From Caballeronia sp. dw_276 (GTDB taxonomy: Bacteria > Pseudomonadota > Gammaproteobacteria > Burkholderiales > Burkholderiaceae): a DNA stretch of 64,000 nt. Each line of letters begins with the position of its first letter. The first letter of the stretch is position 1. Below the pieces are notes generated by a model, which worked only from the letters and a program-made list of their open reading frames with translations, did not search any database and was not told the origin of the DNA. The position numbers were made by a program, and so were the translations under genes. The stretch covers positions 372,001 through 436,000 of the forward strand of contig NZ_JAAVUV010000003.1 in the NCBI RefSeq assembly GCF_018449635.1, written 5' to 3'. Below, one piece after another: positions 15,601 to 24,228 of the stretch.

Positions 15601-15759
15601 GTCACACGTGGCGGTTTCGCCGCTGACGGGCGCGAAGTTATCGCAGTTGCCAAGCGCGGAAGGCATGCGCAACAGCCACGTCACGCCAATCGTGAAACTC
15701 GACAGCCGTTTTGTTCGCAGGAACCTTCTGCGTGCTAACGGCAAGCGGGGAAGACGCAT
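12655..15759 (-). CDS. classical autotransporter (type Va secretion)
   Basis: 1034 aa. An Arg-rich N-terminal signal region (about 1-38) precedes a passenger (about 40-650) of repeated Gly/Asn/Thr strands such as NSGAITGG and NAGTIAGG, typical of a right-handed beta-helix. A Pro/Val/Thr linker with repeated VPPVTP units spans about 656-711, followed by a C-terminal beta-barrel (about 730-1034) ending in Trp (GGDAGVRWRW). It should export its own passenger to the cell surface; no protease triad or RGD was seen, so adhesion or aggregation is the likelier role. The start at 15759 has AAGGAG 9 nt upstream; the longer frame upstream was rejected. Confidence 0.9.
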   Translation of the reverse strand: MRLPRLPLARRRFLRTKRLSSFTIGVTWLLRMPSALGNCDNFAPVSGETATCDSNLPNPSAAGVVAAAGSTSVTVRIQPGAGISVSGSSAVVVHDSSMVMNRGALQVTGDFSDAIDALGSRNSLVNDGAITTTGVRSYGLYANGTPGNNTLTNHGSIDTYGSNGHGIVSLDASPGLVTNTGSVVAHGPDGLGAFFAQKVTLVNAAGAHIASDRDNGIDANGGGVFTNAGTIAGGNVGISVVGGDADIVNSGAITGGSNLAISSTGPYAVTITNTGTIASGGGVAVWTDTGTNTFNMNGGTVSGLIRQGTGVNTFVMRAGQVDDIDQGGPQPRFTLSGGRVLGNLTNGGTATITGGRIGNVALTAAQNTFAMSGGVIDGAVTLGNGANAITVSGGSIARGLAAGDGQNTFRWLEGGVIGGAVTFGAGQTSATLSNLSDAQLASTSIFDAGTGLDTLTFDHVDANAPSRFVNWESIAVTNASRLTLDARSITLGDAGTRTGSLNIDSTSSLAFNGGGLSAITAITAIRAAAPGARVVVNNAGIIDLTGGTRNTLVVGGDYVGRSGRLFVQSVLGADDSPSGKLVISQGSATGDTSIGVRNAGGAGALTLADGIMVVQTVQGATTAPTAFSLASPVKAGAFTYYLFRGGGAAGTADNWYLRSSVATVPPVTPVPPVTPVPSVTPVPPVTPTEPPAPPAPSEPIAPQPPPLPPSTPSTSTPLYRIEVPLYAAIPSLTRDLVIDQIGTFHDRHGDQSQLDETGTLPATWSRVWGDHARVSSDTGVDPHFSGFTGGTQIGQDIYADTTPSGHRNHYGLLLGAARASGNVTGFALGMPSAPAGDVAVDSASAGAYWTHIGAGGWYTDTIVTGSALTIKPSSNDGVRLTTHGRSIAGSVEAGLPLVLPAELRIEPQVQVIWQHVSINDVNDGISSVTFSNPGSFAARLGLRLSGRWQAGGAAWQPYARVNLWRYFDASSNVGFGDSTTMPVQSSATLADFQTGVAVNIGVRASLFANVHYAMNVGGATRATVGGDAGVRWRW

Positions 15760-16088
15760 CGTTCCGGGCTCCTTGTTTCGCTGCCAGCGAGACGGGATTC
15801 CCAGCGTAGAGCACGTTTTGCGCTTCATCAATCTTGTGGAAAGCGATCCGATGCAGCCTTTTGAAACCGCTGGACGCCATAATGGGTAAGGGTTTTCGGC
15901 CAATGTGAAACAGCCTGTCGTGACGTTGCGGTACACGCATGCAATCACCCGCGTTCGTCGATCGAATAGAAGCAAAACGGTCTATCGGCTACAAGATTCA
16001 GCACGTCAGAATGCAAAAAACGCGGCGTCTGTTTCCAGAGCGCCGCGTTTTTTATCCCGCGCCGTATGACGGGCGTCTCAATGGAACA
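15760..16088. other. intergenic region upstream of the autotransporter
   Basis: About 330 bp holding the autotransporter promoter region and, at 16015-16053, the terminator of the ABC operon. Nothing else was recognised. Confidence 0.5.
16015..16053. terminator. bidirectional terminator after the ABC operon
   Basis: AAAAAA-CGCGGCG (16015-16027) pairs with CGCCGCG-TTTTTT (16041-16053): a GC-rich stem flanked by complementary A and T runs. It ends the minus-strand ABC operon. Confidence 0.9.
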
Positions 16089-17432
16089 TCAAGACTCCAC
16101 GTCTTCCAGGCTGAAAATCTCCGTCTGGTCGTTGTACGAGAAAATCTCGCCGTAACGGCCCCAGTTGATGACGGCGTCGAGCGTTTCCTCGGCGGCTTTA
16201 TCGGAGAGGAAATCTTCCAGTTCCTGTTCGAAACGCACACGCGGCGCGCGATGCCCCGGCCGCTCGTTCAGGACCTTCTTGATCCGTGCGGCGAGCGGCA
16301 CATGCCGCAGCAAATGCTCCGCGAACATCATCTTGCGTTCCTGCGTGCCAAACTCGGCGAATACGCGCGCCGGCGGCGTCAGGAAAATATCGCCTTCGCG
16401 GACATCGGCGAAACCGAGATGCTGCAGCACTTCCGCAACGGGGAACAGGTCGTCCACTTCCAGATGCAGCGTCCGCGCGATTTCCGGCATGTCCGCGCGG
16501 CCATGGTACGGATCTGCGGCAAGCGTCTCGATCAAGCCCGCCATCAGGTTGGTCGATACCTGCGGCAACCAGCTGCTCAGTTCCAGCCCCTTCTTCTTTT
16601 CTTCGCCGAGCTGACGGGCGGTCATCTTGGCGTAGATATCGTCGACCAGGCGCCGGAACGCAGGATCAAGACGATTGCGCGGGTGCTTGAACGGGACACG
16701 AATCTCGGCCATCACCCGCCCCGGATTCGATGCCAGCACTAGGATCCGGTCGCACATGAACACCGCTTCCTCGATGTTGTGCGTGACGATCAGCACCGAC
16801 TTGATCGGCATCTTGCCTTGCGTCCACAGGTCGAGCAGATCGGTACGCAAGTTCTCGGCGGTCAGCACGTCGAGCGCGGAGAACGGCTCGTCCATGAGCA
16901 GCAACGTCGGGTCGACGACCAGCGCGCGCGCAAAGCCCACACGCTGACGCATCCCGCCCGACAACTCGCGCGGATACGCGTTTTCGAAGCCATCGAGACC
17001 AATCAGGTCGATTGCGGCCAGCGCGCGCTCGCGCCGCTCTTTGGACGGCACGCCTTGCGCTTCCAGACCCGCTTCCACGTTCTGCAGCACGGTGAGCCAC
17101 GGGAACAGCGCGAAGGTCTGGAACACCATCGCGACGCCCTTTGCCGGGCCGTTCAGCGGTTCGTTCAGATAGGTGACCTGGCCGCCCGTCGGTTCGATCA
17201 GGCCGGCGATGATCCGCAGCAGCGTCGATTTCCCCGACCCGGAACGGCCGAGAAGTCCTACGATCTCGCCCTCGTGCAGCTTCAGGTTCACGTCTTCGAG
17301 CACGAGCAGCTCGCCCTGCGTCTTGTTGAAGCCGCGGCTGACCTGATCGACGTGCAATATTTCGCGGCCGAGACGCGGAGGCGTGGGCGACGACGGCGGC
17401 GTATGGGTGGAAGGATTCGTCTGCGTTGGCAT
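16089..17432 (-). CDS. ABC transporter ATPase with C-terminal AAA-associated domain
   Basis: 447 aa. A nitrate/sulfonate/taurine-type ATPase occupies about 25-265, with Walker A GRSGSGKST, signature LSGGMRQRVG and Walker B LLLMDEPFSALD. An additional domain of about 150 residues (about 290-435) corresponds to the AAA-associated domain found in a subset of these ATPases. It energises import through the fused permease encoded 83 nt upstream. No periplasmic binding protein gene adjoins, so the substrate cannot be inferred. Confidence 0.9.
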   Translation of the reverse strand: MPTQTNPSTHTPPSSPTPPRLGREILHVDQVSRGFNKTQGELLVLEDVNLKLHEGEIVGLLGRSGSGKSTLLRIIAGLIEPTGGQVTYLNEPLNGPAKGVAMVFQTFALFPWLTVLQNVEAGLEAQGVPSKERRERALAAIDLIGLDGFENAYPRELSGGMRQRVGFARALVVDPTLLLMDEPFSALDVLTAENLRTDLLDLWTQGKMPIKSVLIVTHNIEEAVFMCDRILVLASNPGRVMAEIRVPFKHPRNRLDPAFRRLVDDIYAKMTARQLGEEKKKGLELSSWLPQVSTNLMAGLIETLAADPYHGRADMPEIARTLHLEVDDLFPVAEVLQHLGFADVREGDIFLTPPARVFAEFGTQERKMMFAEHLLRHVPLAARIKKVLNERPGHRAPRVRFEQELEDFLSDKAAEETLDAVINWGRYGEIFSYNDQTEIFSLEDVES

Positions 17433-17515
17433 GGGCGCTCGCGTGTTGCTGATTACAAAAATGGTGTGGCCGCTCGCGACCTGACATTAAAAATTCGGCT
17501 GACCTGACCGGCTGC

Positions 17516-19303
17516 TCAATCCAGCCGCAAACGCGCTTCGGCGAAGGCGAACAACGGGCGCCACAAGAGCCGGTTGAAGAGCGTGACAAACAGCGACATC
17601 ACCGCGATCCCGAGAATGATCTTCGGATAATCGCCGTTGACCGTGCTTTCCGCGATGTACGCGCCAAGCCCGTGCGCCACGATCTTCGTGTTTCCCCACG
17701 ATACCGCTTCGGCCACGATGCTCGCATTCCACGCCCCGCCCGACGCCGTGATTGCGCCAGTCACGTAATACGGGAAGATGCCCGGCAAGATGGCCTGGCG
17801 CCACCATTGCCAGCCTTTGATCTGGAAATTGGCCGCGGCCTCGCGATAATCGTTCGGATACGACGTCGCGCCGGCGATCACGTTGAAAAGGATATACCAC
17901 TGCGTGCCGAGCACGATCAGCGGCGAAAGCCAGATATCCGGATTCAGGTTGAACTTCACGATCACCACGACAAACACCGGGAACAGCAAATTCGCCGGGA
18001 AAGCCGCGAGAAACTGCGCGAGCGGCTGGATCTTGCTCGCAAGCGCCGGCCGCAGCCCGATCAGCACGCCGATCGGCACCCAGATCACCGATGCAATCGC
18101 GATCAGCACCACAACACGAAAGAGCGTGATCAGCCCGAGCCAGAACACATGTCCGACTTCGCCCCACGACACGCCAGACGAGACGAAGACGGTGACCTTC
18201 CAGACCACCAGCACGGTCAGCGCCACGACAACCGACGCCCAGACAATATCGCCGATGCGGGAAGCATTGCGTGCCCTCCCCGGCGTCGATGTGAACACGG
18301 TCGCGGCGCTCGCCAGAAGCGGCAGCTTCACGCCTTGCAGCGACGGCAACTTCAGCGGCACGCGCGCGAGCTTGCCGATCAGCCAGCCGGCCGGCACCAG
18401 CAACTGGTGAATCAGGCGCGTGCGCCGGATCAGGTCGAGCAGCCACGACTCCGGCACGTTGCCCGAACTCGTGTTTTCCATGCGGAATTTGTCGGCCCAC
18501 GCGACGAGCGGGCGGAACATGAGCTGATCGTAGGCCAGGATCACGACCGTCATGGCCAGGATCACCCAGCCGATCGCGCCGAGATTGCGCTCGCCGATAG
18601 CCGTGGCCAGATACGCGCCGATACCCGGCAGCACGATGGTCCGGTTGCCCACCACGATTGCTTCGGAGGCGACCACGAAGAACCAGCCGCCGGACATCGA
18701 CATCATCATGTTCCAGATGAGGCCCGGCATGGAGAACGGCACTTCGAGCTTCCAGAAGCGCTGCCAGTTCGTCAGGTGAAAGCCGCGCGAGACTTCGTCC
18801 AGGTCGCGCGGCACCGTGCGCAGCGACTGATAGAAGCTGAACGTCATGTTCCACGCCTGACTCGTGAAAATGGCGAAGATCGCCGCGAGTTCGGCGCCGA
18901 ACACGCGCCCGGGAAACAGGGCGAGAAAGAAGGTGACCGTAAACGAAATGTAGCCGAGCACCGGCACCGACTGCAGGATGTCCAGGATCGGCACGAGCAC
19001 AATCGACGCGCGCCGGCTCTTGGCCGCGAGCGTGCCGTAGATCAACGTGAATACGAGCGATGCCACCATCGCGGCGAGCATGCGCAGCGTGGTGCGCAAC
19101 GCGTACTCGGGCAGATTCGACGGATCCAGCGAGATGGCCTGCGTCTGCAGCGTCGAGATGGGGGCGAGCGTCTCGTGAAAACCCACCGCCGTCAGTGCGA
19201 GGATGCAGATGATCAGCGGGAACGCGACGAAGTCCCATCGATTCGGTAATAGACGCCACGCCGAAGCATTCGCCGTGCGAGTCAGGTTAAAGCCAAAATC
19301 CAT
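17516..19303 (-). CDS. ABC transporter permease, two permease domains fused in one chain
   Basis: 595 aa with two copies of the binding-protein-dependent permease domain (about 75-280 and 395-580), each with the EAA-type loop. A single chain therefore provides the whole membrane channel, where most relatives use two identical subunits. The start at 19303 has GGGGAGG 7 nt upstream. It forms a two-gene operon with the ATPase at 16089-17432. No binding protein is nearby. Two other long frames overlie this gene, one on each strand; both are codon-bias shadows. Confidence 0.9.
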   Translation of the reverse strand: MDFGFNLTRTANASAWRLLPNRWDFVAFPLIICILALTAVGFHETLAPISTLQTQAISLDPSNLPEYALRTTLRMLAAMVASLVFTLIYGTLAAKSRRASIVLVPILDILQSVPVLGYISFTVTFFLALFPGRVFGAELAAIFAIFTSQAWNMTFSFYQSLRTVPRDLDEVSRGFHLTNWQRFWKLEVPFSMPGLIWNMMMSMSGGWFFVVASEAIVVGNRTIVLPGIGAYLATAIGERNLGAIGWVILAMTVVILAYDQLMFRPLVAWADKFRMENTSSGNVPESWLLDLIRRTRLIHQLLVPAGWLIGKLARVPLKLPSLQGVKLPLLASAATVFTSTPGRARNASRIGDIVWASVVVALTVLVVWKVTVFVSSGVSWGEVGHVFWLGLITLFRVVVLIAIASVIWVPIGVLIGLRPALASKIQPLAQFLAAFPANLLFPVFVVVIVKFNLNPDIWLSPLIVLGTQWYILFNVIAGATSYPNDYREAAANFQIKGWQWWRQAILPGIFPYYVTGAITASGGAWNASIVAEAVSWGNTKIVAHGLGAYIAESTVNGDYPKIILGIAVMSLFVTLFNRLLWRPLFAFAEARLRLD

Positions 19304-19824
19304 TACACGCCCTCCCCGTTGAGGCTTGTTGCGGCCGGTGCGCCCAAATCCAGGGCGTCGTCCGGCGTCTGTATTCTTGTCTGCCGGCGCTGTACCGGTT
19401 TCACGCCTGTTTCAGGACGGCACGACACTACACCAACCTTTGTTTCAGGCACAACCGCAGCCTGCTGGTTTACGTTTCGTTATCTGGCGGGGCGTTCCGG
19501 TGGAAACGCCAAATCGCGCTGCATCGTTCAAGAAAAGCACGTTCTCGCCGATAAGGAACTTGATGGACGAAAGAAAACGTCGTCCAATCAGAACATCCGG
19601 GAATAACTGAAGCCGGTTCGGAGTCATTCCAGACGAGGTTTCCGGCTCCGGGCAGGCAATGCATCTTTTTTCACCGGCGCGACTGTCGGCGATCAGCAAC
19701 AGCACTTGGGGCAAGTACCATCGGCGCGCGCGGCCGCGCCCGGTAAGATGCTCATGTGCCGGCACAAAACTCATAACATTGCTCGTCGCGCGGGGCCGCG
19801 GGACAGTCAGACAGGCCAGATTAG
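19304..19824. other. divergent intergenic region, ABC operon / diguanylate cyclase
   Basis: About 520 bp between divergent genes. Short frames here have no ribosome-binding site or domain. No clear operator or promoter could be picked out by eye. Confidence 0.5.
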
Positions 19825-21501
19825 ATGAACAAGACAACCTTCCACCGTGCGATCGCAATGCTGTGTTGCGCGTTGCTTGCATGCGTGTGCTGGGTTGCCG
19901 CCGGACTGGTGTCGGACCGAATGGTACAGCAAGAACTGGCCACTTCAATGCATGTGGAACGCCAAATGGCGGCGTCCATCGTCGATAACACCGCGCAGAT
20001 CATTGCCAGCGACCTTGCCATGTCCCGGGCCATTCCCGCGACGATCGCGGAGATGGACATGATCCAGCTCGCGCTGGTTCAGCCGCACGGCTTTTCCGCC
20101 GACGCCGCGCTGAACGCGGCCGACCGGCGCGCGAAGTGGCTGACCGTGCCGGCGCTCGAAAAAGTCGACAACTTCCTGCGCAACGCACGCGGCTTTACGG
20201 GGCTGGACTACATCTGGGTCGTCGACACTCAGGGGTTTTGCGTGGCGTCGAGCAATGCCATCGATTCGAACAGCTTTGTCGGCATCGACATGCGGGCGCG
20301 CGGCTATATCCAGAAGGCGCTGCTCGGCGCGTTCAACGAGACATACGGCGTCGGGCGCACGAACGGCGATCCGGGGATTTTTATCGCTACCCCGATTTAC
20401 CGCGACGGCTTTCTTGTCGGGGCCGTGATTGCGAAAGTGAGTATCGACCGCTTGCGGCATTGGGTGTCGCGCGCCGGGACGTTTGTGACCGACAGCAACG
20501 GCGTGGTCGTGATGGCCAACGAAAGCCAGCTCGAAAACCGCGTGCTGCCTGATTCGCCCGTGCTGAAGATGTCGCGCACTGAGCGGCTCGACGCCTACCG
20601 GCGCGTCGACTTTCAGACCTTGCGGATCACCAATATAGGCGAGCGCGTGCGGGCGGACGCGCCGTGGCTGTCGCCCTCGCTTTCGAGCGGCTTGTTCAGC
20701 ACCAGCGATGGCGCGGCGCCCGCGCTTTACGACGAACGCACCGGGCTCAATTCCGGGCTTGCAGCGCATATCGTGCATCCGCTGCCGAACTGGTCCGAGA
20801 TCGTGCGCAATCAGCGGCGCGACCAGCTGCTCGTGTTCCTGACGGCGCTCGGCGTGGTCGGGCTGGCTGTGGTGATTACCGTGTCGTACCTGCGTGAGCG
20901 CCGCTTGCACCGGGCGACGCGGCATCTTGCCAACCAGTTGCAGTCGGCCAACACGCTGCTTTCGGCAGAGGCGCGCCACGACGCGCTGACCGGCGCTTTA
21001 TCGCGGCGATATTTCCTCGACACCCTGCGCCGCGAAGTCGAGATCGCCCGCGCCTCGGGTACGCCTTTGTCCGTCGCGATTGCCGACCTGGACCATTTCA
21101 AGCAGGTCAACGACCGTTTTGGCCACGCGACCGGCGACCGCGCGCTCGAGCATTTCGTGCGGATGTGCGAGGAACAACTGCGCGCAAGCGATGGCGTCGG
21201 CCGGCTTGGCGGCGAGGAATTCGGACTGCTGCTGCCGCAAACGTCTCTCGCCGATGCCCACGCGGTGCTCGAACGCCTGCGCAAGCGCTTCAACCAGGAG
21301 CATTGCGCTCATCTGCCTGACGACACCGCTTTGAGCGTGAGCATCGGCATCACCGCGTTGTGCGATGGCGACACGGCGGAAAACCTGCTCAAACGCGCCG
21401 ACCTGGCGCTCTACGCGGCAAAATCGGGCGGCCGCGACCGCAGCGAAGTGCATCCCGCCGACAGCATCCCGCCAATGCCGCGTCATCCCGAGACCGCCTG
21501 A
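19825..21501 (+). CDS. diguanylate cyclase with periplasmic dCache sensor
   Basis: 558 aa: transmembrane helix (about 10-30), a large periplasmic dCache-type sensor (about 35-330), a second helix (about 335-355) and a C-terminal GGDEF domain (about 385-545). The catalytic motif is intact, GGEEF at 462-466, and an RxxD inhibitory site (RASD, 453-456) precedes it by five residues, so product feedback is expected. It makes c-di-GMP from two GTP in response to an extracytoplasmic ligand, probably a small organic molecule. There is no EAL domain. The ribosome-binding site is weak. Confidence 0.93.
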   Translation: MNKTTFHRAIAMLCCALLACVCWVAAGLVSDRMVQQELATSMHVERQMAASIVDNTAQIIASDLAMSRAIPATIAEMDMIQLALVQPHGFSADAALNAADRRAKWLTVPALEKVDNFLRNARGFTGLDYIWVVDTQGFCVASSNAIDSNSFVGIDMRARGYIQKALLGAFNETYGVGRTNGDPGIFIATPIYRDGFLVGAVIAKVSIDRLRHWVSRAGTFVTDSNGVVVMANESQLENRVLPDSPVLKMSRTERLDAYRRVDFQTLRITNIGERVRADAPWLSPSLSSGLFSTSDGAAPALYDERTGLNSGLAAHIVHPLPNWSEIVRNQRRDQLLVFLTALGVVGLAVVITVSYLRERRLHRATRHLANQLQSANTLLSAEARHDALTGALSRRYFLDTLRREVEIARASGTPLSVAIADLDHFKQVNDRFGHATGDRALEHFVRMCEEQLRASDGVGRLGGEEFGLLLPQTSLADAHAVLERLRKRFNQEHCAHLPDDTALSVSIGITALCDGDTAENLLKRADLALYAAKSGGRDRSEVHPADSIPPMPRHPETA

Positions 21502-21565
21502 TATTGCCTGGACGCAGGGTTGGCCGGAAGGGCTACTGGGGCAAGCGGCGTGACAGCAGGTATTA

Positions 21566-21582
21566 TCGACTTTTGAAGTCGA
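21566..21582. promoter_or_regulatory. short palindrome before the small protein gene
   Basis: TCGACTT-TTG-AAGTCGA, a perfect 7-bp inverted repeat 27 nt upstream of the small gene at 21609. It may be an operator or a 5' leader hairpin; no T-run follows. Confidence 0.35.
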
Positions 21583-21608
21583 ATATCTGCCGTTATCAGG
21601 AGGGGTGA

Positions 21609-21872
21609 ATGAAGGGAAATCTGGTCATTGTCTGCCGCGATCAGGACGCTGAAGCATTCGATCACTTACTGGCCGAGTATGGCGCGTTCCAGACGCGGCT
21701 CTCGTCCACGACCTGGTATTTGAGGCTCGATGTGGCGCCTGAAGTCATTCAGGAAGAGATTCTGGGAAGGCTGGGGAAATACACCACGCACTATATTTTC
21801 GAGGCCGCCACCGTGACCTACAACACGGTCGACAGTGAAGCGGCTTCCGCGCTCAATACTTTGTTTGATTGA
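21609..21872 (+). CDS. small protein of unknown function, possibly ferredoxin-like (SinR/Cas2-like) fold
   Basis: 87 aa with a textbook GGAGG 5 nt before the ATG. The pattern is beta (NLVIVCRD), helix (AEAFDHLLAEYG), beta (FQTRLSSTTWYLRL), helix (PEVIQEEILGRLG), beta (HYIFEAATVTYN), then a short helix. This order and length resemble single-domain ferredoxin-like proteins such as SinR and Cas2, but no catalytic Asp stands out at the expected end of the first strand other than Asp11/Asp13, so the link is tentative. It lies 107 nt after the diguanylate cyclase on the same strand. Confidence 0.75.
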   Translation: MKGNLVIVCRDQDAEAFDHLLAEYGAFQTRLSSTTWYLRLDVAPEVIQEEILGRLGKYTTHYIFEAATVTYNTVDSEAASALNTLFD

Positions 21873-21907
21873 AGCTTGGCCGACGGGGGGCAGCTCAACG
21901 CCCCACC

Positions 21908-23254
21908 TCAGGCGTGCTTCAGTACGCCGTCAACGTGCAGTTGTTCCGCGGCTTTCGCCACGACATCGAACGGGAAAGTCATTGCGATCGACAGGCCGCC
22001 TTCCTCGCGATTACGGATATCGCACTCGCCGCCCGCGCGCCGCACCAGCCGTTCCACAATAGCAAGACCCAGCCCGCTGTGGCCGCTGCCGCCGCGCGCC
22101 GGATCGAGCCTAACGAACGGCCGGCTGGCCTTGACGAGATCCTGTGCGGCTATGCCGCCGCCGCTATCGCTCACGCGCAAAACCCAGCCATTCGCGCCGC
22201 GCATGGTCTCGATCACAACGGGGGGCGCGCCGTAGGCGTGAGCGTTGTCGAGAAGATTTGACAGCAACCGGTCGAGCGTCGCCGCAGGCATTGCAAACCC
22301 GCGCCCCGCGGTGAGCCGCGTCTGGACTGGCTGAGCGCCCGGCGCAACCGCCCGGTAACTCCGCGCGATCCGCTCGCACTGCTGATCGACTTCCACCGGT
22401 TCACTCCGGTCCGTGCCGTCATGCGCGAACACCAGGAACTGATCGACGATATGCGCCATTGAGTCCACGTCGCGCACCACGCCATCGCGCAGCTTCGCCT
22501 CTTCCATCATTTCGGCGCGCAAACGCAGCCGCGCAAGCGGCGTCTTGAGATCGTGCGCCACGCCCGCGAGCATCACGGCGCGATCGCTTTCCGCCTGCGC
22601 CACTTCGCGCACCATCTGGTTGAAACCATGTGTCAATTGCCGCAACTCGCGCGGGCCGCGTTCCGGAACCGGCGGCGTAGGCTCGCCACGGCCAAAACGC
22701 CCAACGGCTTGTGCAAGCGAACGCAACGGTGTCTGGAGCTGCCAGGCGGCGAGCAACGCAGCCATGACCGCAGTCGTGAAAATGATGGCGAGCCACAGCA
22801 GCATGCGGTCGCGCGAACGCGGCGGACGCAGCGGTTGAACGGGCACGACGATCCAGTTCGCATCGCGTGCGCCACGCACCCACAGACTTGGCGGACCGCC
22901 GGGTTCGCCGACACGGACATCGGTGCCATCGGGCAGACGATCCCGCAAGTCTTCGATAAACCGCGCGAACGGCGGCGGCACGCGATCGGTATCGGCGTCG
23001 GCGAGTGGACGAGGAACGTCGGGACTGGTCGGGGCGACCACATGGACGCTCGAGGGCAGCGGCTGGTCCGGCGAATTCGCGATGTGCTGCCGCACGGCGT
23101 CGACCAGAAACGTGGCCTCTTCTACTGCATACCGCGTTTGCGTCTGATCACGCTCGACCCGGATGACGGCGAACCACGCGACGTGCGACAACACCAGCAC
23201 GCCGATGACGAGCACGACCAGCCGGCCGAACAGCGAATCAATGGGCCGACGCAT
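21908..23254 (-). CDS. EnvZ-like sensor histidine kinase
   Basis: 448 aa: two transmembrane helices (about 11-30 and 151-171) flanking a periplasmic domain of about 120 residues rich in Pro and Asp, HAMP (about 172-224), a dimerisation domain with phospho-acceptor His234 in GVAHDLKTPLARLRLR, and an ATPase domain with the N box LLSNLLDNAHAYG and a GHSGLGLAIVERLV G box. The H-box and overall order are closest to EnvZ. The start codon lies 17 nt inside the end of the response-regulator gene, so the two are translationally coupled. Confidence 0.92.
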   Translation of the reverse strand: MRRPIDSLFGRLVVLVIGVLVLSHVAWFAVIRVERDQTQTRYAVEEATFLVDAVRQHIANSPDQPLPSSVHVVAPTSPDVPRPLADADTDRVPPPFARFIEDLRDRLPDGTDVRVGEPGGPPSLWVRGARDANWIVVPVQPLRPPRSRDRMLLWLAIIFTTAVMAALLAAWQLQTPLRSLAQAVGRFGRGEPTPPVPERGPRELRQLTHGFNQMVREVAQAESDRAVMLAGVAHDLKTPLARLRLRAEMMEEAKLRDGVVRDVDSMAHIVDQFLVFAHDGTDRSEPVEVDQQCERIARSYRAVAPGAQPVQTRLTAGRGFAMPAATLDRLLSNLLDNAHAYGAPPVVIETMRGANGWVLRVSDSGGGIAAQDLVKASRPFVRLDPARGGSGHSGLGLAIVERLVRRAGGECDIRNREEGGLSIAMTFPFDVVAKAAEQLHVDGVLKHA

Positions 23255-23960
23255 TTTGCTCGCCGTCGGGCACGAACACATAACCGCGTCCGCGCACCGT
23301 CTGGATAAAGCGCGGCGTGGACGGATCTGTCTCCAGAATCCGGCGCAGACGCCACACCTGGACGTCGATACCCCGGTCCGTGCCGTCGTATTCCGGACCG
23401 TGCAGCAGTTCGAGCAGACGTTCACGCGTAAGCGTGCGCATGGGGTGATTGACAAAAATCTTCAGCAGAGCGAATTCGCTGCCGGACAGCGTCAGCGGCG
23501 TCTCGTCCTGATGCAGCGTGCGCGACTGGAAGTCCAGCCGGAAACGCCCGAACGAAAACGGCTCGCGCTGCTCGGGCGCCGCCGAAGGAATCGTGCGGCG
23601 GCGGCGCAAGACGGCCTGCACGCGCGCGAGCAGTTCCCGCGGATTGAACGGCTTGCCGAGGTAATCGTCGGCGCCAAGTTCAAGTCCGACAATGCGGTCC
23701 ACGTCGTCAGCACGCGCGGTCAGCATGATCACCGGAATATCGTCGCCTGAAGCGCGGAGCTTGCGTAACGCCGTCAATCCGTCGACACCCGGCATCATGA
23801 GGTCGAGCACGATCAGATCGGGGCGCTCGCGTTCGAGGCGCCGTTCGAGCGTGCCCGCGTCATGCAGCACCGATACCTCGATGCCCTGCCGGACCAGATA
23901 GTCGCGCAAAAGGTCGCGCAGTTCGGAGTCGTCGTCGACGACAAGTATTTGAGTAGCCAT
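23238..23960 (-). CDS. OmpR-like response regulator
   Basis: 240 aa: receiver (1-120) with Asp53 in VLDLMMPG and the KPF loop, and an OmpR-type winged helix (about 140-235) with the ending RFIQTVRGRGYVFVPDG that is typical of OmpR itself. Start chosen at MATQILVVDDD (23960); the longer frame adds an unrelated leader. It is divergent from a Spy/CpxP-like periplasmic protein, with two GTAA-type double boxes between them, so autoregulation together with control of that gene is likely. The signal and wider regulon cannot be read from here. Confidence 0.92.
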   Translation of the reverse strand: MATQILVVDDDSELRDLLRDYLVRQGIEVSVLHDAGTLERRLERERPDLIVLDLMMPGVDGLTALRKLRASGDDIPVIMLTARADDVDRIVGLELGADDYLGKPFNPRELLARVQAVLRRRRTIPSAAPEQREPFSFGRFRLDFQSRTLHQDETPLTLSGSEFALLKIFVNHPMRTLTRERLLELLHGPEYDGTDRGIDVQVWRLRRILETDPSTPRFIQTVRGRGYVFVPDGEQNASAH

Positions 23961-24009
23961 GCGACGCAGTTTAACGCCAGTCCGGGCCTCCCGATGCCGC
24001 AAACCCTCC

Positions 24010-24060
24010 GTAAACAGTTACCGGGTGTTACTACGAAAGCGGCGCGTAAACCGGCGTAAT
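24010..24060. promoter_or_regulatory. CpxR-like double boxes between response regulator and Spy-like gene
   Basis: On the plus strand GTAAA-CCGGC-GTAAT (24046-24060) matches the CpxR consensus GTAAA-N5-GTAAA in nine of ten bases. On the minus strand GTAAC-ACCCG-GTAAC (24031-24017) is a second pair with the same spacing. A GTAA/TTAC palindrome (24010-24021) overlaps it. They lie 50-90 nt upstream of the response regulator and about 170 nt upstream of the Spy-like gene. Confidence 0.55.
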
Positions 24061-24228
24061 ACCGCAGCGGCGGCTCGTAACACGAGCATCGCCTCGAATC
24101 TCTACGCTGTGTCTTACCGAAGGCGCGACGACTGAGACGACGCTGCCAGATCGGATCAGCCCCGCTTGAACCCGGCCACAAACCGGATCAAATCAATGGG
24201 GCTCCGCAAATCAAAAAAGGAGTACGCC

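Noticed and set aside
17487..19259. Two long frames (590 and 525 codons) overlying the fused ABC permease
   Set aside because: Composition is Arg/His-rich nonsense typical of shadow frames; the permease has clear membrane helices and a good start.
19326..19610. Two overlapping plus-strand frames of about 95 codons in the ABC/diguanylate cyclase gap
   Set aside because: No ribosome-binding site, no domain, and they occupy the same bases in different phases.
21609..21872. A cas2 gene and CRISPR locus
   Set aside because: Only a general fold resemblance; no cas1, repeats or spacers occur anywhere in the window.
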